Assembly: GCF_014695395.1 (NCBI RefSeq)
Contig: NZ_JACJOF010000043.1
Location: forward strand, 1-53,431
Origin: Nodosilinea sp. FACHB-131
GTDB lineage: Bacteria > Cyanobacteriota > Cyanobacteriia > Phormidesmidales > Phormidesmidaceae
Direction: 5' to 3'
DNA: 53,431 bases
The position numbers and the translations under genes were made by a program. Positions 8,561 through 16,670 of this stretch are shown here, piece by piece. The notes below the pieces were generated by a model. The model was not told where the DNA came from, searched no databases, and saw nothing but the letters and a program-made list of their open reading frames with translations. Position 1 is the stretch's first letter, and every line of letters starts with the position of its first letter.

Positions 8561-9594
8561 GCATCCTCAGTACTAGAGAGATATTTCAACAAAGACTCGA
8601 CCAGTTTATCTTTGGTCTTGTTCTCGGGCACTCGCTCACGAGTGACGAAGTAGATGGCATTGAGCAGCTGATCGGTAGACAGGTCGCCATCTTTGCTGCG
8701 ATCGCAGAACTGCTGAATCAGCTTACTGGCCTCAGCTACCTTGGCTCCACTATTTAGGTCGTCTTGCAGGTGGGCTTCAACAATGCGCTTGAGGCGATCG
8801 GGTTTGGGTTCACCCATATTCAGTCGCAGGCAGCGTCGCAAAAAAGCGGGCGGAAAGTCGCGCTCACCGTTGCTGGTCATCACCACAAAAGGAAAGGCTC
8901 CACAGCGAAAGCGCCCCGTCTCCGTTTCTACCCACTGCAATTCATCGGCTTCAGTATAGGCCGTGCGAATGCGGACGGGCTGCTTAGCCTGTTTAATCTC
9001 CTCCGCCAGCCGCACCACCTCAGGAATCTCAAATTCTCCATCTTCAAACAGATGGAGCAGGTCGTTGGGCAGATCGATATCACTCTTGTCGATCTCATCG
9101 ATGAGCAACACTCGGGGGCGCTTAGCATGATCCGTCGGCAACAGCGCCGTTCCCAAGGGGCCAAGGGTAATGTAGCTGCCAATGTCTTTCTCTTTTTGCA
9201 ACTGGGCATCGCGCAGACGGGCGATCGCATCGTAGCCGTAGAGGCCATCTTTGCGGGTGGTGCGGGTGGTAATCGGCCAGTAGAGCACTTCCCCCAGGTT
9301 GAGCTCGTAGGCCACAGCGTAGGCCAGGGAGGTTTTGCCCGTCCCCGGTTTCCCCGTTATCAGTAGGGGACGGCGCAGATACAGGGCCGCATTGACCATG
9401 TCGATCTCATCGTCGGTAGCCTGAAAGGTCGCTCCCCGCTGCCGTTTCTTCAGGTTGGCGACGGTCTCGTGGGCCGCTAGTTTAGTGCCAAAGGGTCGCC
9501 AACTGGGCGGGTCGGGCAGCCGGTCTACCACGTAGTCTTTGTTTTCGTGGGGAGTGTGAGTTCCCTGAAAAATTCGCCAGTCGGGGTTGGTCAT
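8557..9594 (-). CDS. MoxR-type AAA+ ATPase of the conflict operon
   Basis: This 345-residue ATPase has Walker A GKPGTGKTS (81-89), Walker B RVLLIDEID (161-169), sensor-1 VVMTSNGERDFPPAF and an arginine pair in FLRRCLRL. The DGLYGYD segment after the first strand pair is typical of MoxR-like proteins in vWA-MoxR-VMAP ternary systems. Both ends overlap their neighbours by ATGA: its start overlaps the protease stop and its stop overlaps the start of target 1. The three proteins are therefore likely made in fixed proportion and probably form one NTP-dependent complex. Confidence 0.93.
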   Translation of the reverse strand: MTNPDWRIFQGTHTPHENKDYVVDRLPDPPSWRPFGTKLAAHETVANLKKRQRGATFQATDDEIDMVNAALYLRRPLLITGKPGTGKTSLAYAVAYELNLGEVLYWPITTRTTRKDGLYGYDAIARLRDAQLQKEKDIGSYITLGPLGTALLPTDHAKRPRVLLIDEIDKSDIDLPNDLLHLFEDGEFEIPEVVRLAEEIKQAKQPVRIRTAYTEADELQWVETETGRFRCGAFPFVVMTSNGERDFPPAFLRRCLRLNMGEPKPDRLKRIVEAHLQDDLNSGAKVAEASKLIQQFCDRSKDGDLSTDQLLNAIYFVTRERVPENKTKDKLVESLLKYLSSTEDA

Positions 9595-11414
9595 GGCTGG
9601 GGCATAGCAAGGGACAGATGAGTGCTGGGCGGAACCAGGTTAGGGTCATCCAGCAGGAAAGAGAGATGATGACCAATGTGGGCATCTTCAGCCATAGCCA
9701 GGGCAGCAGAACGGCATTGCTTGATGGCTTCGGGCAACGTAGAGATTTTACAGTTGAGCAACCCGTCTAGATCGGTCGCGGCAGCAACCGTGGCGGCGAA
9801 CTGGTCAGAGCGCAGCCACAGGGCGGCGGGGGTACCGGTGGCGATCAGCGTGGCGAACAGCTTTGGATACTGGCTCTCGTCATAAACAGTCGAGAGCTTG
9901 AGGCCAACCGTATTCGGTGAATTCAGCTTGGCTCTGAGTGGACCCGGAGCCACTCCATCCCCTGGCACAAAGGCTGTACAGAGATCGCTGCTCCTCAGAG
10001 ACTCAAGCTGCTTCCACTTGTCTTGCCAGGGCTCTCGAAACCGTTTGAGAATGTCAGGGTTGAGCCGTTCGGTGATACGAACTGCACAGCAAAAGCGTTC
10101 ACCAATGCGAATCTCGTCTAGCAGCGCCAGTACCTCATTGCTAGAACAATCCATCAGCGGCCAGCGATCGCAGTCCTGATGGAGCCAGGCCATAGGCAAG
10201 ATCAGATGCAGCATTAACCGCTGAGGCGCTTTATCCAACACCTCATCTAAGCAGGCCTGCACCAGGGCCGGTAGGGTGGCCAGAGTGACCTTTTCGTGAA
10301 AGGGATCTTGGCCAGGGGCCTGCACCGGTTCACCGCCCATGCCAGTGCTAATGGTGTACTGGCTGGCATCTCGCACAAACAGGGCTGAGACAGATCGAGC
10401 ATCAGTTGATTCATCCTTAACGTAGATCAGCAGGTGAGAGGGGGCGTCGTTGGCCTGGGCTACCTGGTGCTGATCCAACAAACGCTGGGCCTCATCCAGT
10501 AGGGGTTGGGCATCCTCCACTCGCTGCTGCACCCAATTCCGCAAGCTTTCCCTTAGGTCGGCATCGAGGGTTAAGTCGGGCAGACTCAGCAACCCTACAA
10601 ATTGAGCTATTGCCTCAAAGGGGCGATCGCCCCGCTTCACATCCTGAAGGCTAGCTAGTTTGCCTACCAAGCTCTCAGGCATCTCCCACCCTTGAGGACA
10701 GCAGAGTCGATAGGCAAGCTTAATCGCATCGGCAAAGGCATCTGAAGCATCGGTCAGCAGAGCCAACAACCCCAAACTCTCCAATTCACGACGCACTGCC
10801 AACAGTTGCCGACCAGGAACCATGAAGCCAATTTTGGCCTGGGGCTGATCCTTCTCACGGGCCACCACCATGCCCACCACTGATCCAGAGCCTTCATCCC
10901 AAACGGGAGTACCGCTAAACCCAGGTAAAATCGCGACCCCCTCGGCCTTAGTATCTTCCATCTGCACTAAGCCATTGGGTAACTCTTCTAGTAGCTGGCC
11001 GTAGGAGCCAATTCCCTTGCCATGGCCCTTTGGAAACCCCAGAACCTGGTAGGGGTTACGGAATTCATAGCTACTTACGACTCTGGCCGGACACACCCCT
11101 TCAGGTAGCGACTCTAGAACTCGTAAGCCGGCAATGTCCTCGTCAGGCGTGTCTTCCCCCTTGTCATAGCGATAGAGCAGCACTTTAGCAGTGAGCTTCT
11201 GGCTCAAAGACACGAAGGGGAAGTTGATTCTTACCGTCCGACCCAGGGCTGATTCCTCTGACTGAAGAGCCAGGGCATCGCGGATGACGTGGGCACAGGT
11301 GAGTAGATAGCCGCCCTCCACCCAAAAGCCAGCCCCAACTACCGTATTACCTTTGTAGATGCGGGCGATCGCGGTCTTGCCTGGTGTATTAGGCTTGACG
11401 CTGGAGTCAGCCAT
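9591..11414 (-). CDS. Trypsin-like protease fused to a VMAP-like C-terminal domain
   Basis: This 607-residue protein has an N-terminal chymotrypsin-fold serine protease with a complete triad: His42 in LTCAHVI, Asp93 in DEDIAGL, and Ser167 in GFSGTPVWD. There is no signal peptide, so it acts in the cytoplasm. The remainder, with HLILPMAWLHQDCDRWPL and a C-terminal HLSFLLDDPNLVPP, matches the C-terminal domain of vWA-MoxR-associated proteins (VMAP-C). In such systems the protease is thought to be the activated executioner or processing component. It is followed with ATGA overlap by the MoxR ATPase and preceded by the Trypco1-like gene at a 5-bp gap. Confidence 0.88.
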   Translation of the reverse strand: MADSSVKPNTPGKTAIARIYKGNTVVGAGFWVEGGYLLTCAHVIRDALALQSEESALGRTVRINFPFVSLSQKLTAKVLLYRYDKGEDTPDEDIAGLRVLESLPEGVCPARVVSSYEFRNPYQVLGFPKGHGKGIGSYGQLLEELPNGLVQMEDTKAEGVAILPGFSGTPVWDEGSGSVVGMVVAREKDQPQAKIGFMVPGRQLLAVRRELESLGLLALLTDASDAFADAIKLAYRLCCPQGWEMPESLVGKLASLQDVKRGDRPFEAIAQFVGLLSLPDLTLDADLRESLRNWVQQRVEDAQPLLDEAQRLLDQHQVAQANDAPSHLLIYVKDESTDARSVSALFVRDASQYTISTGMGGEPVQAPGQDPFHEKVTLATLPALVQACLDEVLDKAPQRLMLHLILPMAWLHQDCDRWPLMDCSSNEVLALLDEIRIGERFCCAVRITERLNPDILKRFREPWQDKWKQLESLRSSDLCTAFVPGDGVAPGPLRAKLNSPNTVGLKLSTVYDESQYPKLFATLIATGTPAALWLRSDQFAATVAAATDLDGLLNCKISTLPEAIKQCRSAALAMAEDAHIGHHLSFLLDDPNLVPPSTHLSLAMPQP

Positions 11415-11419
11415 ACCAG

Positions 11420-11755
11420 TTAATTAGCCCCTTTACCGGTCCACTTGAGAGTAACTTCAAAATTTACTTTGCCACCTACGGTGGAAATGATAACGCCAGA
11501 CTCTACGCTCAGATCCAGACCAAACTTGACTTCCACCTCGTCGGCCACACCCGTCCTCAGGCTCGACATCACCGAGGTTGCAATCGCAGACGCCTTGCTC
11601 AGGGCAGATTTGATGCTCTGTTCGCTCTTATAAAGCGTTTCATCCAAGATTGAAACTTCTTCTACAGCACTGCTATCTAAGGGCCTAGGCACCTCAACCC
11701 GGACAGCGGTACCGTCATCCAAGAGAAACTCAGCTAACACTCTGTCTTCGTTCAT
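11420..11755 (-). CDS. Trypco1 / CU044_2847-like trypsin-co-occurring protein
   Basis: A small protein of about 111 residues: a beta-rich N-terminus (LAEFLLDDGTAVRVEVPRP), a central helix and a C-terminal sheet (EVEVKFGLDLSVESGVI...KVNFEVTLKWTGKG). This pattern matches the trypsin-co-occurring domain family found next to conflict-system proteases. The ATG at 11755 (ACAGG 9 nt upstream) is preferred; a GTG at 11773 is also possible. It is the first gene of the leftward operon that ends in the DGR. A regulatory or substrate role toward the protease is inferred. Confidence 0.8.
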   Translation of the reverse strand: MNEDRVLAEFLLDDGTAVRVEVPRPLDSSAVEEVSILDETLYKSEQSIKSALSKASAIATSVMSSLRTGVADEVEVKFGLDLSVESGVIISTVGGKVNFEVTLKWTGKGAN

Positions 11756-12406
11756 GCTGTTCTGCCTGTCCACCTAGTTGCAATATTGCTACTTTTACAG
11801 CACTCCAAGCCGGAAATGGGGAATTCCGGAAACCTATGATTCCCTCTTCATGAGAAAAGAAGCCCTCATCCCTGAAGGGCTAAGCCATGGACCGATGGCA
11901 AACCCAAGGATAGTTGCCCCGCGCCGCAACCCATCAACGACAACATGGGCATTTCAGCGATTTCTAATCCATGAAAACTCGTTGGGTTTGGCAACTGGCA
12001 CATAGGACTGTAGTCCCGATTTAGGCCAAAACTTTGGTCTACTGGCACACAGGTATTTTTACTCAGCCTCTCGACCGCCTTTTAGACTGAGCTTGAGACA
12101 GGTTTCAAGGTGCCATCGGGTGATGGTGGCCACGTAGCGCTCGCGCTGTTGCCATGAAGGATAGGGTATCGGTTGCCAGTAGTGAATGGGCCACGCCTTA
12201 TACTGATGTTCTACGCCTAACGCTCAACAGCAAAACAGAATATAGTAAACGACTGCTTCAGTAAGCTTTGTAAATCATATAAAACAGATTATAAGGTATC
12301 TATAAAACGACAAAGTTGTTCAATCTATTGGCCCATGCTAAAAATACTAAAAGAGCTTGAGTTGATGATTTCAAGAAAGTTAACCAATTTCCTTCAGACA
12401 ATCACG

Positions 12407-12448
12407 ATCGCTGAAATTCCTGCACCTCAAGGGTTTCAGCGATTTTTG
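12407..12448 (+). terminator. Stem-loop followed by a T-run
   Basis: ATCGCTGAAA (12407-12416) pairs perfectly with TTTCAGCGAT (12434-12443), followed by TTTT. It has the shape of a rightward intrinsic terminator with a 17-nt loop, but no gene ends just upstream. It also contains the CAAGGGTTTC motif seen at the circle junction, so a recombination-related role is an alternative. Confidence 0.4.
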
Positions 12449-12521
12449 ACGGGTTGCTGATTGTGCAACTATTCAACCCTCTAAAATCCTTGTTTGACAA
12501 GTGATTTTATTTTAGAAAATT

Positions 12522-12668
12522 ATGTGCTGGACTAAAATTGGACTTACAATTAGTTCATGTATACTATTAGCTCCAAACATTGCTTCTATGGCTTATTTTG
12601 CAGATCTCTTACTAACTAGTGATATATGCTTGACGGGCTCAGCAATCTCCAGCACTGCGATCGCCTAA
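12522..12668 (+). CDS. Possible small hydrophobic peptide (48 aa)
   Basis: An ATG-started ORF preceded by TTGACA (12494-12499) and an AT-rich spacer. The product begins MCWTKIGLTISSCILLAP, which resembles a signal peptide or a single membrane anchor, and stays hydrophobic to its end (SSTAIA). It is too short for a family assignment and has no convincing ribosome binding site. A genuine small secreted peptide and a chance ORF are both possible. Confidence 0.25.
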   Translation: MCWTKIGLTISSCILLAPNIASMAYFADLLLTSDICLTGSAISSTAIA

Positions 12669-13030
12669 CCAAGCGCTATCAGAGTAACTTAACCAGAGTA
12701 GAAGAGCATACAAGGCTGCCCAACAATACGGCTAATTTAGTTGTAATGCAAAGTTAAGACTTAAGCGCTCTTTGGTAAAAACTGGGGAGTGCTCCCTTTT
12801 ATTCCTGGGTTAGCCATTGCGTTTGATGTTGGAAGCAATCGACCCCGCGAGTAGTTCATCTCAGAGTGGCAGTTGGTTAGCGGTGGTACGGATTAATCGG
12901 GTTAACAGCGTTAACTCAGCCAAGGGCTGATATTCAGCGGTTTGGCATTCTCAAAAAGAAGGATCTGTTCTCAATAAGCATGCCTGTTTTTGCGTAGATT
13001 CGCCGAAACCCTTGCTATCTCAATAAACTA

Positions 13031-13060
13031 GACTTGCTGAAATCACAAAAAGAGCAAGTC
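13031..13060. promoter_or_regulatory. Inverted repeat upstream of the second recombinase
   Basis: GACTTGCT (13031-13038) and AGCAAGTC (13053-13060) are perfect inverted arms around a 14-bp spacer, 43 bp before the GTG start. This could be an operator or a recombinase binding site. Confidence 0.4.
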
Positions 13061-13103
13061 AAGATCTGCAGGACTAGTTTGGATCCAATTCTAAGGTGAG
13101 CCG

Positions 13104-13643
13104 GTGCCGAAGCAAAATCGCCACGACCAGGCGGAAATTTGGTCGGCAGATCAGTTTGAGCAGGTGATGGAGGAACTGAGCCCGAAGATGCGATCGCTCT
13201 TCTCCATTTGCTACTACACCGGTTGCCGGGTCAGTGAGGCGAGGCAGCTGCGGGTGGAGGATGTGGTGGGCAATACGCTGGTGCTGCGTAAGGCGACGAC
13301 GAAAACAAAGCGCACCCGGGCGGTGCCAATTCATCCGAAGCTGAGGGCGGTGTTGCAGGAGGCGGAGTTACCGAGCCGAGGGTACCTGTTTCCGGGACGG
13401 AGTGGGGAACAGCCGATTACGCGGCAAGCCTGCGATTTGGCGCTGCGGAAGGCGTGCGATCGCCTGGGTCTGCGCGGCTACAGCACCCACAGCAACCGGC
13501 GCACCTGGGCAACTCGGTTGGATAAGGCGGGGGTACGGCTGAAGGCAATCCAAGATCTAGGTGGCTGGTCGTCGATGGCGGCGCTGCAGCGGTACCTCGA
13601 TGTGTCGGAGGAGGAGAAGGTGGAGGCGATCGCGCAGCTGTAA
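13104..13643 (+). CDS. Minimal tyrosine recombinase 2 (catalytic domain only)
   Basis: This 179-residue protein has the same layout as the recombinase at 131-679: Arg in TGCRVSEARQL, Lys in TTKTKR, HSNRR, GGWSS in place of GH, and Tyr in QRYLDVSEEEK. There is no N-terminal core-binding domain. The two share about the same length and many motifs but are clearly diverged. The start is GTG at 13104, preceded by AAGGTGAG. It lies beside the 8-bp inverted repeat and the CAAGGGTTTC motif pair. Two such enzymes on one plasmid suggest either a heterodimeric XerC/D-like pair or relics of two integrated elements. Confidence 0.85.
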   Translation: MPKQNRHDQAEIWSADQFEQVMEELSPKMRSLFSICYYTGCRVSEARQLRVEDVVGNTLVLRKATTKTKRTRAVPIHPKLRAVLQEAELPSRGYLFPGRSGEQPITRQACDLALRKACDRLGLRGYSTHSNRRTWATRLDKAGVRLKAIQDLGGWSSMAALQRYLDVSEEEKVEAIAQL

Positions 13644-13815
13644 TAACCACAGTCTTCAGAGCTCCAATGCACTACCCTACGGATAGAAGGCATCGAGTTG
13701 CTCTTTGAACCAGGCTAATAATCGGGGGCTCAAGCGAATAGAAGTTTTGCTGAACGTCTCTACGGTCTGTGCTGAATCTTGCCTTGTTAGGCAGTGTACC
13801 TGAGGATTTGGCAAG

Positions 13816-14622
13816 GTGAACGATCCGCACGTTGAGTGGCTAAACTACGAATTTCGGGTAGATACAAGCCAAGTACAATTTGACAACCCACCACCTTTGG
13901 AAAGCGATTACGATGCTTTTCGCCTCCATCTGGAGGCGGACACCCTTACCGTCGAGTTGAAGCAGCACTTCGCTACGGTGGAGTCCGCACGGCAAGTTGT
14001 CGAGCCATTTTTGAAAGACTGGATGATCTATTCAGCCATTGAAATGGATCGGGATGCCATCGAATTTTGCTTCAATAAGGCCAATATCATCGACAGAAGC
14101 CCTTCACCACAGGTAGCCGATCACATCGCTTGTCAAATTGGAATAATGCTAGGACCAATTTCGATGCAGGCAACTGGGATTTGCCTCCCTCCTACCCGAC
14201 AAGTGTACCCTCAGCCACCGACGAGGTTTAAGGCAAGTCTTGACGTCGGTACAATGTGGCAGCGTTATCAAAACCACATTGAGGGGAAAGAAAGCTATCA
14301 GTCTCTTGGGTATTTTTGCCTTAGCCTTATGCAGTGGAGTACAGGAGCTGATAAAGGTGCCAGGGGGGAAGCGTCAAGGGTCTACAAGATTGATCGGAAA
14401 GTCTTGGATAAGCTTGGCGAACTGACCTCAGAGAGGGGCACCCCACTCGACGCCCGGAAACTCGAATCGCGTTCGACACTAGTCCCTCTGTCAGACTCCG
14501 AGAAGCAGTGGATTCGGGCAACTGTTAAAGTACTGATTCGAAGAAAAGGTGAGTACGACTTCGAACCCTCCTCTGCATCGGCGTTGGAGGAAGTAACAAT
14601 GGATGGTTTGCCTTCTCTATGA
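13816..14622 (+). CDS. Hypothetical protein (268 aa)
   Basis: A GTG-started reading frame with cyanobacterial codon use and no signal peptide or membrane segment. The N-terminal ~115 residues look like a beta-rich domain with a run of charged strands. The C-terminal half contains YQSLGYFCLSLMQWSTG followed by a basic helix (EASRVYKIDRKVLDKLGEL), then a segment ending in LRKRRKGEYDF-like basic residues. This may be an N-terminal scaffold with a helical tail. No family recognised. It stands alone, with no operon partner. Confidence 0.6.
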   Translation: MNDPHVEWLNYEFRVDTSQVQFDNPPPLESDYDAFRLHLEADTLTVELKQHFATVESARQVVEPFLKDWMIYSAIEMDRDAIEFCFNKANIIDRSPSPQVADHIACQIGIMLGPISMQATGICLPPTRQVYPQPPTRFKASLDVGTMWQRYQNHIEGKESYQSLGYFCLSLMQWSTGADKGARGEASRVYKIDRKVLDKLGELTSERGTPLDARKLESRSTLVPLSDSEKQWIRATVKVLIRRKGEYDFEPSSASALEEVTMDGLPSL

Positions 14623-15243
14623 GAATTTTTACTCTGTCGTGTAACCTCGCGCTGCAGCGGACCCAACCTGCTAGCGCGTTTATCGGTTATTCGAATGGTT
14701 TCCTTCATCGGGCCGGGCCGCGTTGTTGAACTGAATGAAAATTTACACAAAAAGAGCAGTGTAATTACATTCATTACTCTCAGGCGATGCTCTTTGTTAA
14801 GAGGAAAGACCGGTGCACGAATATCTGTTTAATAAGTTATGAGCAAATATACTCTGTGCCAGTAGAGCTGCAAAATGGACTTGATTTGGCCTGTTCTGCT
14901 CTGTGACAGTTGTCTCAAAGCCTGATCTTGCTGTTCTATCTAGAAGTCGCAGTCAAAGCTCTCGACTGGCTTAGATGCCTTATGCAGAGACGGTTTGCAA
15001 TGATACTCAGTTGTGGAGTGGTTGCGGCGCGGGACAACTATCCTAGGGCTCAAAGTTATTTCACTGGGTGTCTCTCTTTGCAACCGACTCATGGTTCTGC
15101 CTATCCTAAATCGACCCTGGGGCTGCTGGCGGTAATGGTTTAACCCTGATGGACTAGGACAGAGAAGTTAGGGCCGAATGACCCTGGTCTATCGTGACAC
15201 TGGCCCTCGCCCACGGCTCGCTGCGGATGATGACCCCAGGAGG
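14623..15243. other. Intergenic region without a recognisable feature
   Basis: About 620 bp between convergently placed genes. A short open frame exists at 14910-15143, but it has no family resemblance or ribosome binding site and looks like chance. Nothing else is seen. Confidence 0.5.
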
Positions 15244-16626
15244 CTATAGGAATCGCTCAGGAACTAGCTTGATGATTTCTCTGCCAATGCGCTGGTAGAC
15301 AGGGATCCATTCGGAGAAGATCTTAGCGTAGCCGCTAGCACCGGGTTTAAGCCGTTCGTCTGGGTTGTCGATGACCACGCGCACGATGGCGACTTGCCGT
15401 TGTTTGGTAGCGTCAGGCTGCAGGTCGTCGTAGCTAATCTTCTCGACAGTAGCCTGGTAGGGGTCAAGTTTGGCTTGGCGGGCTCGGAAGCTGACGGAGG
15501 CACCGACTTCAAAGAAGCTCAGGTCTTCTTCTTTAACTTCGACATTGCCGGTGAGGGTCTGGATGTCGGCGATGCGCATCAGTACGTCACTGGGGTTAAC
15601 TTCTTCGCCGATGCGCAGGTCAAGGTTGTCGCTGAGGATGGTACCAGGACGGGTAGCGCTGAGGGTGAGGTCAGCTTCTAGGTGGGCAAGTTCCTCTAGC
15701 TGCTGATGCAGGGTGTTGATCTTGTCTTGGTAGGTTGCAATCAGTAGGGTAGAGTCCGCGACGGTGGCTGCGGCAGTTCGGGTAGCGGTTTGGGCAGCGG
15801 CTAGGCCAGAGTCATCTTGGGCCTGATCTCCCAGTCGTTGTTGGGCGACGCGGATTTCACTTTGGCTAGCGGCATGGGCACTTTGGGCTTCTCGGTACTG
15901 GCGTTGGGTGGTCATCATCTCTTGTTCTGAGACGGCACCGGCCTGGTGCAGCGTTTGGAATCGCTCCATTTCAACTCGGCTGTCTTCGACTTGTCCAGCG
16001 AGCTGCTGGCTGCGCACCATCAGGGTTTGCACTTCGGGAGGCAGGGTACCCTGTTCCATTTGGGCTACCCGGGATTGACTGCGGGCAGCTCGGCTTTGGG
16101 CAGCGGCAGCGGCAGCTTCGGTTTCTAGCAAGCGTGCCTGGGCCTGGAGTTGGCTTTGCTGGGCTTCGGCGAGTTCCCGTTGGGCTTCAGCGAGTTCGCG
16201 AGTTAGTTCTTGCTGTTGACGCTCTAGGTCGTAGCTGTGGAGGCGTACTAGGGGTTGACCTGGAGTAACGGTTTCACCAGGAGTGACAAGCAAGTCTTGG
16301 ATGGTGGCAGTGATGGGGGAGCGCACGGGCTGGCGTTCTCCTTCTGGCCATTCCAGGATGACCTGTCCGCCGACGTTGTAGGGGGTGGGGATGAATCCAG
16401 CCAAACCCAGACAAGCCAGGGCTAGACCAACCTTGAGCCAAGGGCGGCGGTGAGGTTGGTCTTCAGCTTGGGGTTGAGGGTTTGAAAGTGGTGGTTGAGG
16501 GGGGGCAACAGGGGCAGCGGTAGATCGAACTGGTGTTTCGCGGCTATTGGGAGGGGTCTGGGGTGGGGGAACAACGCGGAGGGGAGATTGTTCTGCAGGT
16601 GAGTTGGGATTGGTAGATGCACTCAT
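15244..16626 (-). CDS. HlyD-family periplasmic adaptor (membrane fusion protein)
   Basis: This 460-residue protein has a proline-rich cytoplasmic N-terminus, a single membrane anchor (WLKVGLALACLGLAGFIP, near residues 64-81), a biotinyl/lipoyl half-motif (VRSPITATIQDLLVTPGETVTPGQPLVRL), a long Gln/Ala-rich coiled-coil hairpin (about 130-310), the second lipoyl half (LSATRPGTILSDNLDLRIGEEVNP) and a beta-barrel. It would link an inner-membrane exporter to the outer membrane. It lies 44 bp downstream of the M50 metalloprotease gene in the same direction. No ABC transporter is on the plasmid, so the partner is either that M50 protein or chromosomal. Confidence 0.92.
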   Translation of the reverse strand: MSASTNPNSPAEQSPLRVVPPPQTPPNSRETPVRSTAAPVAPPQPPLSNPQPQAEDQPHRRPWLKVGLALACLGLAGFIPTPYNVGGQVILEWPEGERQPVRSPITATIQDLLVTPGETVTPGQPLVRLHSYDLERQQQELTRELAEAQRELAEAQQSQLQAQARLLETEAAAAAAQSRAARSQSRVAQMEQGTLPPEVQTLMVRSQQLAGQVEDSRVEMERFQTLHQAGAVSEQEMMTTQRQYREAQSAHAASQSEIRVAQQRLGDQAQDDSGLAAAQTATRTAAATVADSTLLIATYQDKINTLHQQLEELAHLEADLTLSATRPGTILSDNLDLRIGEEVNPSDVLMRIADIQTLTGNVEVKEEDLSFFEVGASVSFRARQAKLDPYQATVEKISYDDLQPDATKQRQVAIVRVVIDNPDERLKPGASGYAKIFSEWIPVYQRIGREIIKLVPERFL

Positions 16627-16670
16627 AGGGAATAGGGAATGGGTAGACAGATGCGGGTAACAAACTGGGG

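Larger units (their letters stand above)
11774..13103. other. 1.3-kb gap between the conflict operon and the second recombinase
   Basis: No convincing long gene. It holds the start-side control region of the conflict/DGR operon, a 48-codon ORF (12522-12668), a stem with a T-run (12407-12448), and repeats of the CAAGGGTTTC motif (12428-12437; inverted at 13005-13014). A perfect 8-bp inverted repeat GACTTGCT/AGCAAGTC (13031-13060) lies just before the recombinase. A GCCCT...AGGGC hairpin is near 11862-11880. Confidence 0.6.

Noticed and set aside
8019..8576. Plus-strand frame of 185 codons
   Set aside because: Shadow of the 989-residue conflict protein on the other strand; its composition has no domain signal.
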